Position numbers and translations under genes: made by a program
NCBI GenBank assembly: GCA_040219735.1
Contig: JAVJRX010000050.1
Strand: one strand, 5' to 3'
Length of the DNA stretch: 64,000 nt
From: Coleofasciculus sp040219735
Lineage (GTDB): Bacteria > Cyanobacteriota > Cyanobacteriia > Cyanobacteriales > Coleofasciculaceae
Shown here: one piece after another, positions 46,857 through 56,381 of the stretch
Layout of the letters: every line of letters begins with the position of its first letter
How positions within the stretch are numbered: the stretch's first letter is position 1
Notes under the pieces: model-generated
Databases searched by the model: none
What the model was told of the DNA's origin: nothing
Seen by the model: only the letters and a program-made list of their open reading frames with translations

Positions 46857-46985
46857 AGTCTTAATCCCCGTCGCGGCGGCTGGGAGATTGCGGCTGCTTT
46901 TACAACGCTTAGCGGGATGTTTATGATTACGATGGTGGTTAGTTTCTTACTGTCTGTGATTGGAGGCGTGACGACTAAGCAATAA
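46857..46985 (+). pseudogene. Short membrane-protein fragment
   Basis: Open frame GGWEIAAAFTTLSGMFMI followed by VVSFLLSVIGGVTTKQ and TAA at 46983. The hydrophobic sequence resembles a pore-region helix of cyanobacterial ion-channel proteins, as does the relic at 43089. There is no start codon of its own. It is probably a relic. Confidence 0.35.
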
Positions 46986-47075
46986 CTTTATGTGCTAATA
47001 CAGAGGAAGATACAACTATGCGTATCACTGATTAAGCCGAACCCGGATCGCTAACGTCAAACTATCATACCCACG

Positions 47076-47720
47076 ATGCGACCTGACTTACAGGGACTAG
47101 AAATTACCCAAGGAGAACTCAAACATTTGAGTGGAGTAAGCGTTCATACCCTCCTGAAACCCCCAACTCTGCCCAAATTTATCGCAGAGATTGCTAAAAC
47201 CATTTTGATTATTCTGCTGATTAGTTTAACTGGGTTTGTGCTGATCCAGGTTTTTCCAGAACATTTTACGTTATTAATTTCTGTCCATTCCACTCTTGCC
47301 ATTACTTTATTCTTAAACGATATTCGCAAAATTGCCATTAGCCGCAAATGTCGCAATTTAGTCAGACTGTTTGAAGATGTCCACCGATTTAATCGGGTGA
47401 TTAAAGCGATTGATATTAATGATAAAATTGAAGCCGTCGGCAATCCTGGTGTAAGCTTAAAAAATCGAGGACAAGTCATTCAGGCACTTCGGCTAACCCG
47501 TGACGATATTATTCGAGCCTTGAAAACGGAACGAATTTTGAGAGAAAATGCCCGATTTATCAAATACAATTCTGAACTATTTGATAATAATCTCATGGCA
47601 TTGACAGCTTTACAAGTTAGCGATCAAGCTACGGAACATGGACGTTTACTTAATGAAGCGTTACAGATTGTTGTGGATGTGCGACAGGAAATGAAAGCGT
47701 TACAAAATCGGCACTTATAA
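47076..47720 (+). CDS. Hypothetical membrane protein
   Basis: A 214-residue protein with two adjacent membrane segments (TILIILLISLTGFVLIQVF, then TLLISVHSTLAITLFL), a positively charged loop and a C-terminal helical domain (RGQVIQALRLTRDDIIRALK). No family recognised. The cytoplasmic part resembles a coiled-coil-like four-helix bundle. It is convergent with the patatin gene on the other strand. Confidence 0.6.
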   Translation: MRPDLQGLEITQGELKHLSGVSVHTLLKPPTLPKFIAEIAKTILIILLISLTGFVLIQVFPEHFTLLISVHSTLAITLFLNDIRKIAISRKCRNLVRLFEDVHRFNRVIKAIDINDKIEAVGNPGVSLKNRGQVIQALRLTRDDIIRALKTERILRENARFIKYNSELFDNNLMALTALQVSDQATEHGRLLNEALQIVVDVRQEMKALQNRHL

Positions 47721-47771
47721 ACATAAAATTTTGAATTCCTCGTTTCCATTTCCTTGGCGAATGACGAATGA

Positions 47772-50700
47772 CTAAGACTTTTTCAAAGCATACCCTAGTA
47801 ACCAAAACAATAATATAGCAATGAGCGCGATAGCTGTGGGTATAGGCGACTTAGAAACAGTAATCACCACACTGATAACTGCAACGAGTAGGAATATTAC
47901 CTGTAAAATTAATATCAGTGGTCGCTTTCCGATAAAATTGCGACTTTGAAACGCGGCTGGACTTCTCAATTGTAACCACCAGTAGACGAGTTGTAATGAT
48001 TTATTCACAAATTGATAGCTTAAAAGCCCTTGAAGTTTATTCGCACGTCGCTTTCCTAGAGTAGTAATCATAATATCTCGCAGGATTAAAGCCGCACGAG
48101 TAGCAAGATTTGCCAGCACAATTCCGGGAATATCTTTTAAAATAGTTTCTTTACCAATCCGGTATTGATTGCGAAAGAAGTCTTCTTTGGCTTGAGGCGA
48201 AAACCTCCCAATAGCATCTTTGGCTAATTTTCCCGCTGCTAAAGTATTCACCGTTTTCTCAAAATAACCGGGAACGGGTTGATAGCTTGGTGGTTCATCA
48301 CCGAGTTGAGTCAGCAATCGTTCCACATCATCCGGATCAGTCGGTTTAACCCGCTGGCGATTCCAGGTTAATTGTTCGCTGATTTCATCTTCAATCACGG
48401 TTTCTAAGTCGGTCATTAAAATTGAGCGATGACCTTCTAAAACCAGATCGTCTAAAATGATATGCATCGCTGCATCAGACAGGTTTGGCTCAGCTAATAG
48501 GCGAAGATGGGATTTTAGTTTCTGGCGAGTGTTGACTGTGCAATCGGGGAAACAGTCTTGAATGAGTTGTTCGATGTATTCATCTTCTGTACATCCTTCT
48601 TTGTAGGTTTGTCGCGCCAAAAAACGTGAAAAATTTTGCACCGATTCACGGGTAACTAAGGCTTCAACAATGCGATTGAGTCCATCCAATCGCCCCCACA
48701 ACATATCATTGGAACGCCAGGATTTCTTAAAAAATCCGCCAAAAGCTCGAAAGGTATCCCCCGCTAATTTATCATCTAAGGTTTTCCCCTTACCTAAACC
48801 TAGCTGAGCATCATCTGGACTAAAGCGGATTGTCTCAATGATATCTTTTTCGGAAAGATTGGTTAAATATTCAAAGGGATAAAGTACCCGATCTAAGTGA
48901 CAGAAATTTTGATAACGATTGATAATATCGTCACAATGAATGAGGTTACTATTTTTAATTAATGTTTCTGATGCCTGATCAATTTGATAGAGAATGGAGC
49001 AAAAGAGTTCACTACAGTTGTCCGACTCGCTATCCTGATATTTTTGAGCCAACCAAATACGATTAAGGAGTGATGGGTCATTATCGAGTTGGCTAATTTT
49101 TTGCTGGAATTGTTCAATAATACTGGAAATCTGTTTTTGCGGTAACCAGTCCCTCGGTTTTTCTTGAAGCTGGTCTAATTCTAATTCTAACTGTTCTGCA
49201 GCGGTGGGTAATGTCTTAAAAAAGTTGGCGGGAACGAACTCCAGGCGATTTTGGTCTAAGCCGGATGGGGAGAGGTCATCTAAACCATCCGCATCCAAGA
49301 AGAAGCGGTGCAAACGCAAGAGGCGATCATAGACTTGCTTGCGCCACTGTTGTTGAAATTCCGAATCCGAATTTTCTAAACTTTCCTCTAGTAAACTGTA
49401 GAAGGATTCACTAACTTGAGGATGACTGAGTAATGTATCTAAACTAAAGCGAATAACTTCTAGCAGTTTAAGTTGTCGATTTAAACGACTGACAAGTAAT
49501 CGCTGCTTATTATATTCAACGATATCGCTTGTTTCATCGAGATGTTTAAAGAGCTTATCAATAATATAGAAATGCTTCCTCAAGGCATAGTCTATATCAA
49601 GATTACGAATTTGCTGACTGGCTTGTTGAAGAATTATGTCTTTATCTTGACGGTCTGTCTGGCTAGTGATACCCGCTATTAGCTGTTGTCCTGTTTTATC
49701 TAAAATGACTTTTTTATCCTCCCCTGAAGCCGTGGTTTGCTCTCGATCCATGCGTAAAATCAGGGGGAGGATGCGATCGCGTAAACCAATCAGGCGACTG
49801 CGGAGGTAAATCTCTTCATTAACGGTAATTTCGTTAGCTGTGCCCGGTTGGGCTGGGTCTTTTGTTTCTACACTGGCGAGTAAGCTATTATAGCGGTAGA
49901 TTTTATCATTTTGGGCTTGGATTAACTCCAAATCGTTGCTAATGCTTTCATAAGTGGGGAGTCCGACTAACGCATCCTGAAGCACTTCCCAGGTGGTGGG
50001 TTTCTCCATGGCATTAAATTTGGGATTCCCCAAGAAGCGATCGGGATTGGGGTCGATATAAATCAGCTTGCGATCGACGGGACGGTTAGCGGTGCGAAAA
50101 TAGATATCTTTAATCGTGTAACTAAACGGGCGATTATCCAACACTCCACCATCAATAAAATGGAGTTGATAACCCTCTTTTGGTCGTTGTTCGGGTAAGT
50201 CACGATTCTCCAATTGTCCCCATTGGATCAGTCGCTGATCGACATCATTTGTATCTTCCTTTAAACCCACATTAACCGATGGAAAAGCCACGGGAAAGCA
50301 TGAGGTAATTCGACAGAGTTTTGCCAGGGATTGATAGGTTTGTTCCGGAGTCCGACTTAAATCTGCTGGGTCACTATTCGGATTAAAGGGTTCGTAGCGT
50401 CCTTGACGATGCTTGAGGCGAAAAATCTGGCGGTGATTTTTGACTTCAATGACTTGACCGGTATCGTCAAATACCTGGGAAATGCGTCCCAGCATATCGG
50501 TTCCGGTGACGAATAAATCGAGTTCATTAAACTCAGATACCCACTCTCCCTCTGGCGCATCCGTGCGATTATAAATGCCTTTTTCAAACGCTTCCGCTAG
50601 GGCTGTTTGATAATACCCTGCACCATCCAAAACCGACTCCCGTTGGGTTTCCTGGGTTGAGGGGTGATGCATTAATTCGCGGATATTCCCACTCTCACGC

Positions 50701-51002
50701 CAAATTTGCCCAAATTCTTGAAAGTCAACAACCGCGTCTTTGGTGCTATTGGCAAGGGCGTAACTCAGCAACACGCCATTAATACCGCCGGCTGAGGTTC
50801 CGGAGAGGATATCCACAACAATATCCGCATCCGTTAGGGCTTTTATCAGCTTATAGATACCTCTACCCCGTACAGCATTATAGAATTCGCGGCAGATACC
50901 ATTCATATAAATGGCGAGAGAAACACCACCATAAACGACGAGTCCTAAGCGATGTTCGCGACGAAATTCCGGTTTTGGGAGGGGGTGACTGGGGGTAGAC
51001 AT
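47772..51002 (-). CDS. Patatin-like phospholipase with C-terminal membrane anchor (DUF3376-like)
   Basis: The N-terminal ~330 residues form a patatin acyl hydrolase. The oxyanion region is LGLVVYGGVSLAIYMNGI, the nucleophile is in the GTSAG of LSGTSAGGINGVL, and the catalytic Asp is in FIDGGVLDNRPFSY. The rest (about 700 residues) is helical with no recognised motif, resembling the DUF3376 type of patatin-related proteins, and it ends in two membrane segments (LILILQVIFLLVAVISVVI; TAIALIAILLFWLLGYALKK). The start at 51002 is chosen (MSTPSHPLPKPEF); 51041 would add 13 odd residues. It is the downstream gene of a three-gene lipase/caspase group. Confidence 0.85.
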   Translation of the reverse strand: MSTPSHPLPKPEFRREHRLGLVVYGGVSLAIYMNGICREFYNAVRGRGIYKLIKALTDADIVVDILSGTSAGGINGVLLSYALANSTKDAVVDFQEFGQIWRESGNIRELMHHPSTQETQRESVLDGAGYYQTALAEAFEKGIYNRTDAPEGEWVSEFNELDLFVTGTDMLGRISQVFDDTGQVIEVKNHRQIFRLKHRQGRYEPFNPNSDPADLSRTPEQTYQSLAKLCRITSCFPVAFPSVNVGLKEDTNDVDQRLIQWGQLENRDLPEQRPKEGYQLHFIDGGVLDNRPFSYTIKDIYFRTANRPVDRKLIYIDPNPDRFLGNPKFNAMEKPTTWEVLQDALVGLPTYESISNDLELIQAQNDKIYRYNSLLASVETKDPAQPGTANEITVNEEIYLRSRLIGLRDRILPLILRMDREQTTASGEDKKVILDKTGQQLIAGITSQTDRQDKDIILQQASQQIRNLDIDYALRKHFYIIDKLFKHLDETSDIVEYNKQRLLVSRLNRQLKLLEVIRFSLDTLLSHPQVSESFYSLLEESLENSDSEFQQQWRKQVYDRLLRLHRFFLDADGLDDLSPSGLDQNRLEFVPANFFKTLPTAAEQLELELDQLQEKPRDWLPQKQISSIIEQFQQKISQLDNDPSLLNRIWLAQKYQDSESDNCSELFCSILYQIDQASETLIKNSNLIHCDDIINRYQNFCHLDRVLYPFEYLTNLSEKDIIETIRFSPDDAQLGLGKGKTLDDKLAGDTFRAFGGFFKKSWRSNDMLWGRLDGLNRIVEALVTRESVQNFSRFLARQTYKEGCTEDEYIEQLIQDCFPDCTVNTRQKLKSHLRLLAEPNLSDAAMHIILDDLVLEGHRSILMTDLETVIEDEISEQLTWNRQRVKPTDPDDVERLLTQLGDEPPSYQPVPGYFEKTVNTLAAGKLAKDAIGRFSPQAKEDFFRNQYRIGKETILKDIPGIVLANLATRAALILRDIMITTLGKRRANKLQGLLSYQFVNKSLQLVYWWLQLRSPAAFQSRNFIGKRPLILILQVIFLLVAVISVVITVSKSPIPTAIALIAILLFWLLGYALKKS

Positions 51003-51253
51003 CCTGCGATCGCGTCTTGAGGTGAGATATCCCCTATTCATAGCACGTTATCGCTGATTGGGGAAGTTCCCCGACAATTGCATCAGCGCGGGTTTTGCCC
51101 CGTCGCGCCTATCGGTGCTATCCTCTCCCTAAACCTTCCTCTACCTGAATTAGGGCGGGTTTAGTCACATCTTTTGTGCAACCGAAAAGATAATAGTGAA
51201 ACCCCCATGAGACGTTATAACGCAACTTGGTATCATAAACAAATCCAGGTTAG

Positions 51254-51318
51254 CTATCCCCGTTATAACCCAGTCCGCGCAGGCGGACTTTGTTTGTGTA
51301 GCAGCGATTTCAATCGCC
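51254..51318 (+). repeat. 65-bp repeat, copy 3' of the caspase gene
   Basis: Identical save one base to 54674-54738. Blocks: CTATCCCCGTTATAAC, CAGTCCGCGCAGGCGGACTT and GCAGCGATTTCAATCGCC. Partial relatives lie at about 51539-51596 (inverted) and 51613-51640. Confidence 0.85.
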
Positions 51319-51721
51319 GTGGCAAAAGGGGGTAATAAAGGCGGATTTGGTATCAATCCCCAAATAAAAAAGAGAGCCACTCTCTCATGCAACTCTCTGG
51401 GGTACATCTACTACTCTTATAATCGCCTTGGGGGATTAGGAGTGTCACACTCAGTTTAAGATCAGTAGCACACAGGTAATACTGATCTGTTATTTTTTGC
51501 TGAGAGACTATTACAGGCGTTGCACTGACCTTAACCATTAATTGGGCGGTTAAAACCGCAGCTACACAAACTAAACCCGCCTGCGCGGGTTTCCACACCC
51601 CTAGTTTTTCATTAGTCCGCGTAGGTGGACTTTGTTTCGTTTGGTTCCGCGATTTCCTTTTCAAGAAGGCTTAAGTTTACTTTGTTATTGATTGCGTTCC
51701 TCACGCAAGAACTGCAAATTT

Positions 51722-54580
51722 TCACAGATAGATAGTGATTGTTAGAGGATGTTCATCTCCCAACAGGCGTTTACTCACCTCTAAGGCTTGCAGATACAAA
51801 GGTTCGGCTTCACCATACCTTTTCTGTGATGAGTAGAGTAGAGCCAGATTGTTCAGACTGCATGCCACATCGGGATGGTCATCTCCCAACAGGCTTTTTC
51901 TCAACTCCAAGGCTTGCAGATACAAGGGTTCAGCTTCACCATACCTTCCCTGTAATGAGTAGAGTTCAGCCAGATTGTTGAGACTTCTTGCCACATCAGG
52001 ATGGTCATCACCCAACAGACGTTTTTTCAACTCTAAGGCTTGCAGATACAAAGGTTCGGCTTCACCATACCTTTTCTGTGATGAGTAGAGTAGAGCCAGA
52101 TTGTTGAGACTTCTTGCTACATCGGGATGGTCATCACCCAGTCGGCGTTTATCTAACTCTAAAGCTTGCAGATACAAAGGTTCAGCTTCACTATACTTTT
52201 CCTTTGATAAGTAGAGTCCTGCCAGATTGTTCAGACTGGCTGCTACATCAGGATGGTTATCACTCAGGAGGCGTTTACTCAACTCTAAGGCTTGCAGCAA
52301 CAAAGATTCGGCTTCACTATACCTTGCCTGTGATTCGTAGAGTAGAGCCAGACTGTTCAGACTTCTTGCCACATCAGGATGGTCATTACCCAGCAGACAT
52401 TTTCTCAACTCTAAGGCTTGCAGTAACAAAGGTTCGGCTTTTTCATCCCTTCCCTGTGATCTGTAGAGATTACCCAGATTGTTCAGACTGGCTGCTACAT
52501 CAGGATGGTTATCTCCTAAACGCTCTCTCGTTATCGATAAGTACTGCTCGTACCAGGGTAACGCTTGTCTGTAAAGTCCTTGACCTTGATAAAATCGACC
52601 TAAGCCAACAAAAAACCACATTAAAGCCTCATCACTTAACCAATCCTTTTGAGTCGTTGCAGCTTCTGCTAAGTGCGGAATCATTGGGGTAGCTATGACA
52701 ATATCATCTTTAGTTGGCGTCTCAGGAATCTGCTGTGCTACCCTGACCATTCCCAGACAAAACCGTTGTTTAAGTTCTGATGCTTCCGTTAATTCCTCTA
52801 ACTTCCCGTTCAAGAATTCCCGAATCAGTTGGTGCAGTTGATAACTCCCTTTATCTACCCGTTCCAATAAACTCCGATTCACCAATTCATCATCTCTAGC
52901 ATCCTCTAACTCTTCTACATCTTCGTCTAACCAGCATTGTTCCACCCATTTCCAAGGAATGGGAGCCAACGCAAATACACTCAGCAAACCAGCTAACTTT
53001 TGAGCCTCTTGACTCAGTTCTTGCCAACTCAACTCAAATGCCGCTTCAACCCCCAATTGTGCGGTCATATCCCCATCTGGATTTTGTAGAGAACGGTGCT
53101 TTAACTCCAAACGTTGGCACATTTTCTTTAATGACAAATCAGGCTTACGCTGTAAATAGCGCCCCACTAATTCCAATCCCAAGGGTAAATAGCCTAATTC
53201 TTGACACAGACGTTTTGCCTGTTCCGGTTCTGCCTCTATTCGTTCTTGTCCAATCAATGACACTAGCAAAGCAATCGCGGCTTCTTCTGTGAGTACATCT
53301 AGATGTATTCGTTCAAAAGATGCCCCTAACCTTTGCCGTCTGGTGGTGATTAATACTTTAAACCGCGATTCCGCAGGTGGGAGATAGGGTTTTATCTGCC
53401 GATAATTTCGCACATCATCAAAGATGAATAGGACATCCCCTAAACGCCAATGTCGCCAGCAGTAATCTATTTGTTCTGCTAACTTTAACCCATCGGGTAA
53501 CTGTAAATCTAATTGAGTTCTGGCAAAACTAACAATCTGAGTTCCAACTACCGCCGCCCCCGCTTGTATCCAGCACAAGCCACCGGGATAGGTTCCCTGC
53601 TTGCGGTGGTGTTGGGCATATCGCAGAGCTAATTCGGTTTTACCCACGCCTCCCATCCCAGCTACGGCACAAATCGCGATACGCTCGGTTTGCTGTAATT
53701 GTTGATGTAATTGTTTCAGAGTTTCATCGCGTCCCACAAATTGAATTACACCACTACGGGGTAGATTGTGGGGAATTTGAGGTGAGAGTTGGTTGGGATG
53801 ATAAATATCTGTATCACCATCCCAATTTCGACGATACAAATAAGTGGGTAATTGTTTTTTATCTAATGCCTTAAATCGCTGTTTAACCTTCTCGGTAATT
53901 ACCTCCATATCTGGCGGAAAACTACCATTCGATTCCTCCGCCAAGGCTTCCCTCACCGCTTGGGAAAAATATCCGGTTTTTTCCTCGCTAACCTTTGCCT
54001 TTTCTCCCTCTCTCGTTGCTAGCAGAACAAACTGCTGACTTTCAGTTTTTGGCTTGCCACTGGGAAATGTCTTAGAGCCTAAATTCGTCGGTCGCCCTTG
54101 CGACTCTAAAATATAATTGGCACAGGCATCAATAATACAAATATGATGGGAAATTTTAAAACTATCTGAACTTAAATAAACCAGTAATGAATCCAAATCC
54201 AGATTCTGCCAATTCTGTTTCGTTGCATTGGCACAAAGTAGGCGACGGTTTCGGGTTGAGGTAATCAAACCATGTCCCGCCCAAAATAGATAAAGTAAAT
54301 CCCCTTTTTTCTCAGACAGAACATCGGTAATTAGAGTGGTAATATTTGACTCGGTTGCTTCTTCTATTACCCATTCTGTTGACTCAGCCAATGTGCCATT
54401 TCCGGCTAACGGTGACAAGCACAGGCGAATATTGTCTCTGGGAACGCCTCGCGCACTAAGCCACTGAGCAAACTTTAGAGCATCATTTACCTGTCCATCG
54501 ACATTCCAACTATTTTCTTGGTATTTCTCGATACCAACAACTAATCCATAAGTTTGTTCTGGTTTAACGCTAAATTTCAT
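51722..54580 (-). CDS. Caspase-like/NB-ARC/TPR STAND protein
   Basis: This 952-residue protein joins three modules. Residues 1-260 are a caspase-like (peptidase C14/metacaspase) domain with the catalytic His in FWAGHG (H103) and the catalytic Cys in IIDACAN (C153). Residues 281-600 are an NB-ARC NTPase with FVGRDETLKQL, Walker A GMGGVGKTE (K314), Walker B LFIFDDV and GYLPLGLELVGRYL. The C-terminus is a TPR array of about seven 42-residue repeats, very alike (SLNNLALLYSSQKRYGEAEP). Such STAND proteins act as sensors that release a protease, often in cell suicide or defence. A 4-base duplication cuts the C-terminus (see findings). The start lacks an alternative. Confidence 0.9.
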   Translation of the reverse strand: MKFSVKPEQTYGLVVGIEKYQENSWNVDGQVNDALKFAQWLSARGVPRDNIRLCLSPLAGNGTLAESTEWVIEEATESNITTLITDVLSEKKGDLLYLFWAGHGLITSTRNRRLLCANATKQNWQNLDLDSLLVYLSSDSFKISHHICIIDACANYILESQGRPTNLGSKTFPSGKPKTESQQFVLLATREGEKAKVSEEKTGYFSQAVREALAEESNGSFPPDMEVITEKVKQRFKALDKKQLPTYLYRRNWDGDTDIYHPNQLSPQIPHNLPRSGVIQFVGRDETLKQLHQQLQQTERIAICAVAGMGGVGKTELALRYAQHHRKQGTYPGGLCWIQAGAAVVGTQIVSFARTQLDLQLPDGLKLAEQIDYCWRHWRLGDVLFIFDDVRNYRQIKPYLPPAESRFKVLITTRRQRLGASFERIHLDVLTEEAAIALLVSLIGQERIEAEPEQAKRLCQELGYLPLGLELVGRYLQRKPDLSLKKMCQRLELKHRSLQNPDGDMTAQLGVEAAFELSWQELSQEAQKLAGLLSVFALAPIPWKWVEQCWLDEDVEELEDARDDELVNRSLLERVDKGSYQLHQLIREFLNGKLEELTEASELKQRFCLGMVRVAQQIPETPTKDDIVIATPMIPHLAEAATTQKDWLSDEALMWFFVGLGRFYQGQGLYRQALPWYEQYLSITRERLGDNHPDVAASLNNLGNLYRSQGRDEKAEPLLLQALELRKCLLGNDHPDVARSLNSLALLYESQARYSEAESLLLQALELSKRLLSDNHPDVAASLNNLAGLYLSKEKYSEAEPLYLQALELDKRRLGDDHPDVARSLNNLALLYSSQKRYGEAEPLYLQALELKKRLLGDDHPDVARSLNNLAELYSLQGRYGEAEPLYLQALELRKSLLGDDHPDVACSLNNLALLYSSQKRYGEAEPLYLQALEVSKRLLGDEHPLTITIYL
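51739..52540 (-). repeat. Near-identical 126-bp TPR-coding repeats
   Basis: About six to seven tandem repeats of 126 bases that encode the TPRs of the caspase-NB-ARC protein. The repeats share blocks such as HPDVARSLNNLALLY and EPLYLQALEL, more alike in DNA than old TPRs usually are. Confidence 0.8.
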
Positions 54581-54673
54581 GTCCGCCTAAAAGGAGGATG
54601 TAGAGATGTGCCATGGCACGTCTGGGAGCTGGGGGAGATATCACCTTTGTAGTTATACCAAATCCGGGGAACA

Positions 54674-54738
54674 CTATCCCCGTTATAACTCAGTCCGCGC
54701 AGGCGGACTTTGTTTGTGTAGCAGCGATTTCAATCGCC
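54674..54738 (+). repeat. 65-bp repeat, copy 5' of the caspase gene
   Basis: One base different from 51254-51318. It lies between the caspase gene and the alpha/beta hydrolase gene, close to a GTAGAGATGTGCCATGGCA palindrome at 54600. Confidence 0.85.
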
Positions 54739-54783
54739 TCCTCTTGCTTACTTACGCTCTACCAAACATACAAGGTAACTCCT

Positions 54784-55965
54784 TTATGGCAACCGGGGTA
54801 TAATAGCCTTCCATACTGCTTTATTTGTCCAGTATGCCCCATGCGATCGCGGAAAGGGTTGTTTGCTATCCACCAATACATCTTGCACCTTATTGGGGAA
54901 GACATTTGCGCCAATATAACTCAGAAAATCCCGCAAGTCATAGATATTTAACCAACTGGGAAAATAATCCGGTAGCGGTTCCCCGTATTCTAAACTGTAG
55001 AGGGCATTAATTTCATAGAAAAACGGCGCTTGAGAACCGGCTGTAATCAGCAATTCCACTTGTGGGAGAGGGTGTTGAACCAGCAAATCCACACAAGCAA
55101 TCCCGCCTAAACTATGCGCCAATAAGACGACAGGAGGTTCCGCCTGCTCGATTTTAGCGCGAATGAAATCACGGATGCGATCGCCCCGACCTTGATAGAG
55201 CAAAATATCACAGGGCGTCGGTGAAACTGACTGGGTAATGATTCCCCGCCTGCGCTTAAGGTAAAACGTGCCAATTGGCTGTGCTAACTGAGATAGAGGC
55301 TTCACCACCCAATCCCCGATTCCCAACTCCGCCTCCCCCAACGCCAGACTCAGGAGTTTCACCACCTCTTCCCTTAATTCAGCATCGGTGAGTATGGGAG
55401 GATGTTTTTCCTGTTGCTCGCACTCAAACATTGCCTGAGCTACAATCGCTCTAGCTATAGCGTCACGGTACTCCCCCAACTCCTCTGAGGCGTTTTGTAA
55501 TGCTTGATGATAAGCCTCACTCTGGATAACGGTATCTCGCGCCTGCTCAAACACCTCAGCGATTCCCGCCACATCCAGTTTGGCTTGGAGTTCAGTAGAC
55601 GGATTCAGGCGTTCGACGCGAGAGTTTAATTCATCACCCGGTTGTTCTCCAAAGGGATTCCCCCCCGTCTCATCCCCAGGTTTCAGCGATAGTACCTGCA
55701 ATTCATAGAGAGGATTGTTGTAGAGTTGTTGCCAAAGGACAATGGAATAATCCTCTTCTTCCTCATCTAAAGCTAATGTGGAATCATATAAAGGAATAGA
55801 AGCGCCTTGAGCATTCAGTTTTGTCCCTAATTCATCACCCCAAAGACAACGCTCAACCTTGATATCTGGGCGTTCAAGATGAACGGTTTTCTCGATGAGT
55901 TTGAATGTTTCTTCATATCCAGGATTCCGGACTCCGGTACCGTGGACAAACAAAACTGTTGTCAT
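54784..55965 (-). CDS. Alpha/beta hydrolase (lipase/esterase-like)
   Basis: A 393-residue cytoplasmic hydrolase. The N-terminal TVLFVHGTGVRNPGYEETF has the oxyanion HG motif, the nucleophile elbow is LLAHSLGGIACVDLL, and candidate acid and His residues are in NIYDLRDFLSY and RSHGAYW. A long helical insertion (residues about 80-260) separates the first strand from the elbow. The substrate is unknown. It is the upstream gene of the lipase/caspase/patatin group on the minus strand. Confidence 0.8.
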   Translation of the reverse strand: MTTVLFVHGTGVRNPGYEETFKLIEKTVHLERPDIKVERCLWGDELGTKLNAQGASIPLYDSTLALDEEEEDYSIVLWQQLYNNPLYELQVLSLKPGDETGGNPFGEQPGDELNSRVERLNPSTELQAKLDVAGIAEVFEQARDTVIQSEAYHQALQNASEELGEYRDAIARAIVAQAMFECEQQEKHPPILTDAELREEVVKLLSLALGEAELGIGDWVVKPLSQLAQPIGTFYLKRRRGIITQSVSPTPCDILLYQGRGDRIRDFIRAKIEQAEPPVVLLAHSLGGIACVDLLVQHPLPQVELLITAGSQAPFFYEINALYSLEYGEPLPDYFPSWLNIYDLRDFLSYIGANVFPNKVQDVLVDSKQPFPRSHGAYWTNKAVWKAIIPRLP

Positions 55966-56381
55966 CGTTTTTTAACGGGGGCTATGGCTGAATGAAAGGA
56001 CAAATCAGCCTTATTTCGGTAAAGTGAAAACCAACTGCTTTCTCAAAATTCTCAACAACTTGAAAACCCGGGTTTTTAACAAAGAATCAAGGTTTCCAAT
56101 CCGTTAGCCTTTACCGATTCAACCAATGCACATTATCTCGTGTTTGTCAACCTTATCAATGGACAATTGATAATTGATAATTGATAATTGATAATTGATT
56201 AATTGGGTCTAAGACCTCTTCGTTCACGAAGAAATTAAAAAAGATTTTCCTTAATTTCAATCCTCTTCTTTTAAGGAGAGGTCATTATCCATTGTTCATT
56301 ATCCATTGTCAATTTGTGAATTGTACAGCCATCCCACGCCATAATGGTTGATTTGGCGTGGGAAACATCAGGCTAAATCAG
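55966..56381. repeat. AT-rich spacer with a 7-bp tandem repeat
   Basis: Five copies of AATTGAT lie at 56165-56199. A hairpin CCCACGCC/GGCGTGGG (56333-56340 and 56355-56362) lies just downstream of prk's stop and could end its transcript. Confidence 0.55.

Noticed and set aside
52114..52692. 192-codon + frame with repeated YSTLRLA motifs
   Set aside because: It is the antisense reading of the TPR repeats and only looks repetitive for that reason.
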